DNA from: an uncultured cyanobacterium
GTDB lineage: Bacteria; Cyanobacteriota; Cyanobacteriia; Phormidesmidales; Phormidesmidaceae
Reading direction: 5' to 3'
NCBI GenBank assembly: GCA_938029995.1
Contig: CALHGI010000108.1
Coordinates: forward strand, 1 to 6,188
Length of the DNA stretch: 6,188 nt
The notes under the pieces were generated by a model, which did no database searches, was not told the origin of the DNA, and worked only from the letters and a program-made list of their open reading frames with translations. A program made the translations under genes and the position numbers. Of this stretch, positions 1 through 4,743 are shown one piece after another; the first letter of the stretch is position 1, and each line of letters begins with the position of its first letter.

Positions 1-106
1 CCTGTAGTCCCTTAAATCCTTGGCTCACGCGCTCGCGTGAATCACTAGGAGGGGCGGCTGGAGTAGAGACCTTCTGCGTAGAATTCTGCGTAGAAGTGGT
101 GACCAT
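1..106 (-). CDS. hemF: Probable coproporphyrinogen III oxidase (aerobic), N-terminal fragment, runs off the left edge
   Basis: Reading the minus strand from an ATG at 106-104 gives 35 open codons that continue past the left edge. The peptide begins MVTTSTQNSTQKVST, continues with a Pro/Ala-rich stretch (PAAPPSDS), and then RERVSQGFKGLQ. This is the layout I know from cyanobacterial HemF: a variable Thr/Ser/Gln-rich and Pro-rich leader, then an ARVSQFM-like helix followed by LQ. HemF oxidatively decarboxylates coproporphyrinogen III to protoporphyrinogen IX in the cytoplasm, on the heme and chlorophyll pathway, using O2. The catalytic core lies outside the window, so the name rests on about a dozen residues only. 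No Shine-Dalgarno sequence precedes the ATG, which sits in a CCATGG. A perfect 12-bp tandem duplication lies within codons 4-12. The gene is divergent from the SRPBCC gene. Alternative: any other protein with a low-complexity N-terminus. Confidence 0.55.
   Translation of the reverse strand, partial: MVTTSTQNSTQKVSTPAAPPSDSRERVSQGFKGLQ
72..95. repeat. Perfect 12-bp tandem duplication inside the hemF 5' end
   Basis: TTCTGCGTAGAA occurs twice back to back (72-83 and 84-95). On the minus strand the unit adds exactly four codons, so the reading frame is kept and the peptide shows the repeated block STQN/STQK. Each unit is itself nearly palindromic. It probably arose by replication slippage in a region under weak constraint. 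Confidence 0.85.
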
Positions 107-154
107 GGCGATCCAGAGCTAAAAAAACAAAATTGAAAAAACTTTCACTGCTAG

Positions 155-175
155 TTCCATGCCTATTGCATGGAA
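155..175. other. 8-bp perfect hairpin in the hemF leader
   Basis: TTCCATGC (155-162) and GCATGGAA (168-175) are exact reverse complements around a 5-nt loop. On the minus strand the hairpin would lie about 48 nt upstream of the hemF ATG and be followed, after 13 nt, by six T and then by seven T. That is too far for a textbook intrinsic terminator. A leader structure or weak attenuator is possible. The pairing is visible; any role is inferred. Confidence 0.45.
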
Positions 176-264
176 GCTAAGCCCAAAACCTACTCAAATA
201 ATTAAGTGATTAGGACACAGTTAATAATGATAATTAATCACGATTTTGGACTTTTTTAACCAAG

Positions 265-283
265 TTGACACACAGTGTGACAA
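265..283. promoter_or_regulatory. 19-nt operator-like palindrome with overlapping TGACA direct repeats
   Basis: TTGACACACAGTGTGACAA is symmetric about position 274, with one non-matching pair (A/A at 268 and 280). The inner CACAC-A-GTGTG is perfect. The same stretch carries TGACA at 266 and 278, with a third copy at 288 inside a second TTGACA. The site lies in the middle of a divergent intergenic region, where a regulator of either gene could bind. TTGACA also matches a -35 element, but I see no good -10 at 16-18 nt. The regulator is unknown. Confidence 0.4.
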
Positions 284-346
284 TCCTTGACAAAAGCTTG
301 AAGCTATGGAGGAAGACTGTTTGCGCCCTTGCTCTTGGGTGATCCA

Positions 347-375
347 TGGAGAGAAGGTTAACCCAGGGGTAAAAT
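347..375 (+). promoter_or_regulatory. Candidate sigma-70-type promoter for the SRPBCC gene
   Basis: TGGAGA (347-352, 4 of 6 to TTGACA) and TAAAAT (370-375, 5 of 6 to TATAAT) are separated by exactly 17 nt. The inferred start of transcription is near 382, giving a leader of roughly 55 nt to TTG 437 or 110 nt to ATG 494. The match is moderate and could be chance in an A/T-rich stretch. Confidence 0.3.
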
Positions 376-493
376 GTCTTCCAAGATAAAAAATACGTGT
401 TCAAAGCCCAATTAACCGGTCATTTGCCCCCCAGCATTGACTGAGTTTCGGACGGCAGGGAAGCGATTCATCTGGCAGAACGCCCGCGCATCT

Positions 494-1051
494 ATGCTTC
501 GACTCTGGTTCCAGTCATTTAAACAGCATTTCCATCGCCCCATCCCCCAGGTTGACGGACAATTCGCCCTAGGCCAGAGGAGTCAGCGGACACTGGAAAA
601 ACATTATCAGGTCAGCAGCACAGCTTCGGTGGAAGCCCTGTGGCAAAAAATGAATGACTTAGCCGGACTCGCTTCCTGGCATCCCCTCATTACCGGTACC
701 AATGCCCCCAATGGCCAGCAGGCCACGCCAGGTCTAATCTACCGAGTATTTGCCCGCTGGGTGCCGGTGCCGATCAAAATTTTTGTAGAAGGTGTGTTGC
801 CCGGCGAATATATTAGTCTGCGTATTTTTCCCGTGCCAGGTTTAGAAGAGAGGGCTGTTTTTCGACTGGAGTCCGCCCTGTGCGGAACCCAAATTTCCTA
901 CTCCATTGAACTTAAGGGATGGCTTTCTCCCGTGGCCTGGTCGTTGTTGCGCCCTTATGCCGCCAGGGTGGCTGCCGCCCTAGCCCAAGCAACGGAACAG
1001 GCGACCACCTCAACCATTGTGCCCAAGCAGTATCGAGATATTTTTAGCTAG
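494..1051 (+). CDS. SRPBCC (START/polyketide cyclase-like) family protein
   Basis: The protein has 185 residues from ATG 494. After a basic, aromatic N-terminal stretch (about 1-32), residues 33-170 read like an SRPBCC fold. There is a first strand (TLEKHYQVSSTAS), then the helix VEALWQKMNDLAGLASWHPLI, which matches the usual 'vW..l.D...l..WhP.i' pattern. Alternating hydrophobic strands follow, including IYRVFARWVPVPI and EYISLRIFP, and then a long C-terminal helix (about 145-170). The fold makes a deep hydrophobic pocket that binds lipids, pigments or polyketides. Neither ligand nor reaction can be told from the sequence, and I see no catalytic signature, signal peptide or membrane helix. 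The frame is open back to 416. TTG at 437 would add 19 residues and give 204. I chose the first ATG, but neither start has a Shine-Dalgarno sequence. The gene is divergent from probable hemF, so a role with tetrapyrroles is conceivable but purely contextual. Confidence 0.75.
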   Translation: MLRLWFQSFKQHFHRPIPQVDGQFALGQRSQRTLEKHYQVSSTASVEALWQKMNDLAGLASWHPLITGTNAPNGQQATPGLIYRVFARWVPVPIKIFVEGVLPGEYISLRIFPVPGLEERAVFRLESALCGTQISYSIELKGWLSPVAWSLLRPYAARVAAALAQATEQATTSTIVPKQYRDIFS

Positions 1052-1057
1052 ATAGAC

Positions 1058-1089
1058 CTGTAGGGGTGTTCCATGGAACACCCCTACAG
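1058..1089. repeat. Perfect 32-bp palindrome just after the SRPBCC gene (cyanobacterial-type palindromic repeat; possible terminator)
   Basis: The left arm CTGTAGGGGTGTTCCA is followed immediately by its exact reverse complement, with symmetry between 1073 and 1074 and no mismatch in 32 bp. It begins 7 nt after the TAG stop. As RNA it would make a stem of up to 14-15 bp with a tiny loop. Neither flank has a T-run (CATTAATT to the right), so it does not look like a standard intrinsic terminator, though it may stabilise the 3' end. From memory, GTAGGGGYGTTCCATGGAAC-type palindromes recur in many cyanobacterial genomes as dispersed REP-like elements. That link is recollection and was not searched. 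Confidence 0.8.
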
Positions 1090-1287
1090 CATTAATTACG
1101 GCATTAGACATGAAGCCTTAGAATAGAAGGCAAATATAGTAATCTGCTGAAGTTTTTCTGCCGATTGCGCTACACATAGCTATTGTGATCTCTAGCTTTC
1201 AGCGATCACTTATGTTGTGGACTATGGGCGCAAAGCTATATCCCTTCTCTTTAAAAACTTTTCCGTTCATACCCATTTTTCCCAAAC
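1090..1287. other. Intergenic leader upstream of mrp
   Basis: These 198 bp have no supported gene. Weak promoter-like pieces are present: TTGTGG (1215-1220) and TATATC (1237-1242), 16 nt apart, would start transcription near 1250 and give a leader of about 38 nt. TAGAAT (1119-1124) and TATAGT (1135-1140) lack fitting -35 boxes. A small hairpin GCCTT/AAGGC (1115-1131) and the GTGATC/GATCAC inverted repeat (1185-1209) are also visible. A 30-codon ORF from 1212 runs out of frame into the start of mrp and is probably chance. Confidence 0.4.
1185..1209. promoter_or_regulatory. Spaced inverted repeat GTGATC-N13-GATCAC upstream of mrp
   Basis: GTGATC (1185-1190) is the exact reverse complement of GATCAC (1204-1209). 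The half-site centres are 19 bp apart, close to two helical turns, and the pair lies about 80 bp before the mrp ATG, where a dimeric regulator could bind. The half-sites recall TGTGA of CRP-type sites, but the spacing is too long for the TGTGA-N6-TCACA consensus. Chance is a fair explanation. Confidence 0.2.
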
Positions 1288-2358
1288 ATGATGCCGACCA
1301 CTGAGGCAATTCTGGACGTGCTGCGTCCTGTTCAAGATCCTGAGCTACAAAAAAGCTTGGTAGAACTCAACATGATTCGCCATGTGGCCGTCAACGACGG
1401 TCAGGTGAGTTTCACTCTGGTGTTAACCACACCAGCCTGTCCGCTCAAAGAGTTCATCGTTGAAGATTGTGAAAAAGCCGTTAAGACCTTGCCCGGCGTC
1501 GTATCCGTTGCGGTGGATGTGACTGCCGAAACCCCTCAGCAAAAGTCTCTACTGCCCGATCAGCAAGGCATTGATCAGGTCAAAAATATCTTGGCCGTCT
1601 CCAGTGGTAAAGGCGGTGTGGGCAAAAGTACTGTGGCCGTTAACTTGGCCGTATCCCTAGCTAAAGCAGGGTCCAAAGTTGGTCTGCTCGATGCCGATAT
1701 CTATGGCCCCAACGCGCCCATCATGATGGGCCTGAAGGACGGTAATGTTGTGACTCGGGATGGGGCCGATGGTCAGCAAGAACTAGAACCTGCCTTTAAC
1801 CATGGCGTTAAGCTAGTATCCATGGGCTTTTTGATCGATACCGATCAGCCTGTGGTGTGGCGGGGGCCCATGCTCAATGGCATCATCCGCCAGTTTTTGT
1901 ACCAGGTGCAGTGGGGCGAGCTAGATTACTTAATTGTAGATATGCCCCCAGGTACCGGTGATGCCCAGCTCACCATGGCCCAGGCGGTGCCCATGGCTGG
2001 TGTGGTTATTGTCACGACCCCCCAGGATGTGGCCCTGGCCGATGCCCGGCGTGGCTTAAAAATGTTTGAGCAGTTAAATGTACGCATATTGGGCATCGTG
2101 GAAAACATGAGTTATTTCATTCCCCCCGATATGCCCGACAAGAGATATAACATTTTTGGCTCCGGAGGTGGTGCGAAAGCCGCCGAAACATTAGGGGTTG
2201 CTTTGTTGGGCTGTGTTCCCTTAGAAATGCCTGTACGGGAAGGGGGAGATGGGGGGACACCGATTGTATTGGCCCAGCCCGATTCAGCTGCAGCCAAAGC
2301 CCTCACTAAAATTTCTCAACAGGTGGCTGCCCAAGTGTCGATCGCAGCCTTGACCTAG
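1288..2358 (+). CDS. mrp: Mrp/ApbC/NBP35-family iron-sulfur cluster carrier ATPase
   Basis: This is a 356-residue cytoplasmic P-loop ATPase that binds and passes on Fe-S clusters; the relative HCF101 serves chloroplast photosystem I and other 4Fe-4S targets. Residues 4-77 form a MIP18/DUF59 domain, with the family's DPEL (17-20) and TTPACPLKEF (C51). Residues 100-350 are the MinD-like NTPase. Its deviant Walker A is GKGGVGKS (107-114, K108 and K113). Switch I is DADIYGPN (135-142), Walker B-like DYLIVDMPPGTGD is at 213-225, and TTPQDVALADARRG follows. The CxxC that binds a bridging cluster in E. coli Mrp (after ENMS) is absent: ENMSYFIPPDMPDKRY (272-287) has no Cys. Cysteines are at 51, 61 and 309. 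I recall this CxxC-less form as usual in cyanobacteria. ATG codons at 1288 and 1291 are both usable, with no Shine-Dalgarno. rodA follows 92 bp downstream. The alternative symbol is apbC. Family assignment is firm; the client proteins are not known. Confidence 0.95.
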   Translation: MMPTTEAILDVLRPVQDPELQKSLVELNMIRHVAVNDGQVSFTLVLTTPACPLKEFIVEDCEKAVKTLPGVVSVAVDVTAETPQQKSLLPDQQGIDQVKNILAVSSGKGGVGKSTVAVNLAVSLAKAGSKVGLLDADIYGPNAPIMMGLKDGNVVTRDGADGQQELEPAFNHGVKLVSMGFLIDTDQPVVWRGPMLNGIIRQFLYQVQWGELDYLIVDMPPGTGDAQLTMAQAVPMAGVVIVTTPQDVALADARRGLKMFEQLNVRILGIVENMSYFIPPDMPDKRYNIFGSGGGAKAAETLGVALLGCVPLEMPVREGGDGGTPIVLAQPDSAAAKALTKISQQVAAQVSIAALT

Positions 2359-2450
2359 GTCTGCACCCATTTTGTGGAGACGTTCAATGACCTGTTTTCG
2401 AGATGTCTCCCCAAAAAGTATAGTCTCTCTTTTTCCTTGGTTTTGCTTAT
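2359..2450. other. mrp-rodA spacer with a weak hairpin and a -10-like box
   Basis: GGAGAC (2376-2381) can pair with GTCTCC (2405-2410) around a long loop, extendable by G-U pairs. No T-run follows directly, so it is at best a weak attenuator. TATAGT (2419-2424) resembles a -10 box and would place a start about 20 nt before the rodA ATG, but no good -35 is 17 nt upstream. Read-through from mrp is the simplest view. Confidence 0.3.
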
Positions 2451-3707
2451 ATGGCTCAAACCACATTCCTCGGTAAATGGTTTTATCGCTCGCTGCACTC
2501 CTGGCGAGGTATCGACTGGCTGTTGTTGCTTTTCCCCATCGTCATCACGCTGTTTTCTAGCCTGTTGATTGCTAGCACCCGGCTGTATACGGGGGAGACT
2601 GGCCTAGCCTGGAACCACGTCATCATGTGTGTGGTGGGTGTTTTTCTTTGCCTGTGGTTGGCTCGCACCCGTTACGAATCTTTCCTAGAGTGGCGCTGGG
2701 TGATATATCTCATCACCAATGTATCCCTGGTGGCTGTAATGCTCATCGGTACCGTGGGTAACGGTGCCCAAAGCTGGATTAGCATTGGTGGTTTTAACAT
2801 TCAGCCCTCGGAGTTTGCCAAGGTGGGCATCATTATCACCTTGGCCGCCACCCTCAAAGACCGGGAGTCGACTACCTTGGGAGGCCTGCTCAAGGCGTTA
2901 GCCATTACCGCTGTGCCCTGGGCCCTAATCTTTTTGCAGCCCGACTTGGGCACCTCCCTTGTTTTTGGTGCCATTGTGTTGGGGATGCTCTACTGGAGCA
3001 ACATGAACCCAGGGTGGTTGGTGCTATTGATTTCGCCCCTGGTGGCGGCAATTATCTTTACCCTGTCGGTGCCGGTGTGGATCGGGTGGGTGGTGGTAGC
3101 CGGGGTAATTGCCTGGATGACGTTACCCCTGCGCTGGTACAGCACCCTGATCATTGTTGTGATTAACTCCATTGCAGGCAAGCTGGGTGAACTTATGTGG
3201 GGGCTGTTGCAAGATTATCAGCGGGATCGCCTCACCCTGTTCCTAAATCCTGAGCAAGATCCCCTAGGGGGTGGCTATCACCTGATTCAGTCCCGCATTG
3301 CCATTGGTTCAGGACAGCTGTGGGGACGCGGACTTTTCCATGGCACTCAGACACAGCTAAGCTTTATTCCTGAGCAGCATACGGACTTTATCTTCTCGGC
3401 CCTGGGTGAAGAACTAGGGTTTATGGGGGCCTTGGCCATTGTGTTGGTCTATTGGTTTATTTGCCTGCGGCTGATCATCATTGCGCAAAATGCGAAGGAT
3501 AATTTTGGCTCGCTGTTGGCCATTGGCGTGCTGTCCATGATTGTTTTCCAGGTGGTGGTCAATATTGGCATGACCATTGGGTTAGCGCCGATTACAGGGA
3601 TTCCGCTGCCGTGGATGAGCTATGGGCGATCGTCCCTGCTGACGAATTTTATTGCCATTGGCATTGTGGAGTCGGTGGCGAATTATCAGCACCGGTTGAA
3701 ATTTTAG
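2451..3707 (+). CDS. rodA: Rod shape-determining protein RodA (SEDS peptidoglycan glycosyltransferase)
   Basis: This 418-residue polytopic membrane protein belongs to the SEDS (RodA/FtsW/SpoVE) family. SEDS enzymes polymerise lipid II into glycan strands, and RodA works with a class B PBP in the elongasome along the side wall. About ten hydrophobic segments run from residue 22 to 412. Signatures in order are GAQSWISIGGFNIQPSEFAK (105-124), FLQPDLGTSLV (161-171), the loop RDRLTLFLNPEQDPLGGGYH (258-277), GSGQLWGRGL (286-295), and FIPEQHTDFIFSALGEELG (305-323). D312 there matches the catalytic Asp of the family. GIPLPWMSYGRSSLLTN (383-399) lies near the end; the widespread form is SYGGSS, so R393 stands where most homologues have Gly. 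I recall SYGRSA in cyanobacterial RodA, which supports RodA over FtsW. The ATG at 2451 starts a short cytoplasmic leader, with no clear Shine-Dalgarno. The gene is longer than E. coli RodA (about 370 residues), partly from extra hydrophobic sequence around 185-250. Confidence 0.93.
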   Translation: MAQTTFLGKWFYRSLHSWRGIDWLLLLFPIVITLFSSLLIASTRLYTGETGLAWNHVIMCVVGVFLCLWLARTRYESFLEWRWVIYLITNVSLVAVMLIGTVGNGAQSWISIGGFNIQPSEFAKVGIIITLAATLKDRESTTLGGLLKALAITAVPWALIFLQPDLGTSLVFGAIVLGMLYWSNMNPGWLVLLISPLVAAIIFTLSVPVWIGWVVVAGVIAWMTLPLRWYSTLIIVVINSIAGKLGELMWGLLQDYQRDRLTLFLNPEQDPLGGGYHLIQSRIAIGSGQLWGRGLFHGTQTQLSFIPEQHTDFIFSALGEELGFMGALAIVLVYWFICLRLIIIAQNAKDNFGSLLAIGVLSMIVFQVVVNIGMTIGLAPITGIPLPWMSYGRSSLLTNFIAIGIVESVANYQHRLKF

Positions 3708-3734
3708 TCAGTATTTGAACCCGCCACTGCAGAC

Positions 3735-3748
3735 GCCGCTTATGCGGC
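3735..3748. other. Small GC hairpin at the convergent rodA / phosphatase ends
   Basis: GCCGC (3735-3739) and GCGGC (3744-3748) pair around TTAT, which includes the minus-strand stop codon. Only 32 bp separate the two convergent stops, so any terminator must be bidirectional or lie inside the coding ends. The stem is 5 bp without a T-run, which makes termination here doubtful. Confidence 0.25.
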
Positions 3749-4603
3749 CAAGGCGGTCAACGCGGCCAATAGTTTTCCATGGACGTCCGGTGACGAACCC
3801 ACCACCACTCCAGGCCATTGATAGTTGTCACAATCTTTCAGGGCAGGCAACTCATGGCCCTGGTGGTCTGTCACCACATAGCCCATTTCTTGGGCCATCC
3901 AGCTGAGGGCACCCCCATCAATAAACTTACCCGCCGCCAAAATAGCCCCGCTCAGATCTCCCGTCATCAGGCCATTGGTATTGGGAATGGCGACTTCACT
4001 GGAATAGTCTGGCTGGACACTAATGACATCAAAATCTTGCCGTAATGTCTCTGCCAAATAGTCCATGGTCCAGCTCAAAATTATTTGGTTTTTAGGCGCC
4101 TTTATTTTGACGAGTTGGCAGCTATCTAAGTTGTCCGCCAGGGTGCCTCGGAACGTTCCCTGGCCCCGCAGGCTGTAGTAAAACTCATTTAGGGCTGGAC
4201 TGAGGGCAATCACGGCTTCAAAGCCATCGGCATTGAGAATGGTGAGAATAATTTGATAGTTGGGATGGCCATCCATGTAGAAGCGGGTGCCATCGATGGG
4301 GTCCAGGGTCACTAGATAGTCATCCTGGGGGCCTAACTCAATGGAGCGAAAATATTTAGTGTTGTAGGTTTGCGCAAATTCTTCGCCATAGAAGCGAATA
4401 TTGGGAAATAACGACAGCAGCGTGACTTCCATAAAGGTTTGAATGGATAAATCCGCGTCTGTCAGAGCTTCGGCAAAGAAATTATTGTGGACGGCCACCT
4501 TGTCGGGTTGGGCACCAATGCTGGCCTGGATTTTTGCGGCATAGCCTGCGGCCAGTTTCAGGTTAGGGAGTAGGGCGGCTAAAATTTCGCGGGGTGTGGG
4601 CAT
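3740..4603 (-). CDS. Inositol monophosphatase-family phosphatase
   Basis: The protein has 287 residues and belongs to the Mg-dependent, Li-sensitive phosphatase superfamily (IMPase, FBPase, CysQ/HAL2). Visible metal-site motifs are TDAD (48-51), FYGEE (71-75, E74), LDPIDGTRFYMDG (100-112, D101 and D104), and D229 in FIDGGALSWMAQEMG, which takes the place of the usual WDxAAG...EAGG. The ligands corresponding to human IMPA1 Glu70, Asp90, Asp93 and Asp220 therefore seem present, so activity is likely. The substrate cannot be told from the sequence: inositol phosphate, PAP(3'-phosphoadenosine 5'-phosphate), or another sugar or nucleotide phosphate. The length fits the family (about 260-290). No signal peptide is seen, so it is probably cytoplasmic. 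The start is ATG 4603-4601, without Shine-Dalgarno. It is convergent with rodA and lies 140 bp downstream of the HEAT-repeat gene on the same strand, possibly in one transcript. Family is firm, precise function open. Confidence 0.88.
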   Translation of the reverse strand: MPTPREILAALLPNLKLAAGYAAKIQASIGAQPDKVAVHNNFFAEALTDADLSIQTFMEVTLLSLFPNIRFYGEEFAQTYNTKYFRSIELGPQDDYLVTLDPIDGTRFYMDGHPNYQIILTILNADGFEAVIALSPALNEFYYSLRGQGTFRGTLADNLDSCQLVKIKAPKNQIILSWTMDYLAETLRQDFDVISVQPDYSSEVAIPNTNGLMTGDLSGAILAAGKFIDGGALSWMAQEMGYVVTDHQGHELPALKDCDNYQWPGVVVGSSPDVHGKLLAALTALAA

Positions 4604-4743
4604 GGGTATGGAGGGTAGGTGGTGGGTAGAGGTACGGCACGCTCTACATGGCTAAATGATTGGTACCACACAATCCTAGGTTTCTGAGTCTTGTCGGTGC
4701 TTGACCCTCGGGCGATTGCCCTGTTGTTGGCTCCAGCCACTGC
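4604..4743. other. Spacer between the HEAT-repeat gene and the phosphatase gene
   Basis: No gene is seen here. Short dyads GATTG/CAATC around GTACCACA (4658-4675) and GGGC/GCCC around GATT (4709-4720) are too small and lack T-runs, so no terminator can be called. I found no promoter with both boxes acceptable on the minus strand. Confidence 0.3.

Larger units (their letters stand above)
107..493. other. Divergent intergenic region between hemF and the SRPBCC gene
   Basis: About 390 bp lie between the two divergent starts (330 bp if the SRPBCC gene starts at TTG 437). The part next to hemF is A/T-rich, with A-runs at 121-127 and 136-141. Further right are an 8-bp hairpin (155-175), a 19-nt palindrome (265-283), a second TTGACA (287-292), nested inverted repeats (311-382) and a promoter-like pair (347-375). 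No RNA gene was recognised. The only small ORF of note is 27 codons (306-389), with no homology I recognise and no ribosome binding site. Confidence 0.7.

Noticed and set aside
265..310. TTGACA boxes (265 and 287) as -35 elements
   Set aside because: No acceptable -10 occurs 16-18 nt downstream; TATGGA at 305 is only 12 nt after the second box.
1212..1304. 30-codon ORF overlapping the mrp start
   Set aside because: No ribosome binding site or recognisable peptide; an overlap of 17 nt with mrp in another frame is expected by chance in a T-rich leader.
2376..2410. Intrinsic terminator between mrp and rodA
   Set aside because: The 6-bp stem closes a loop of over 20 nt and no T-run follows directly.
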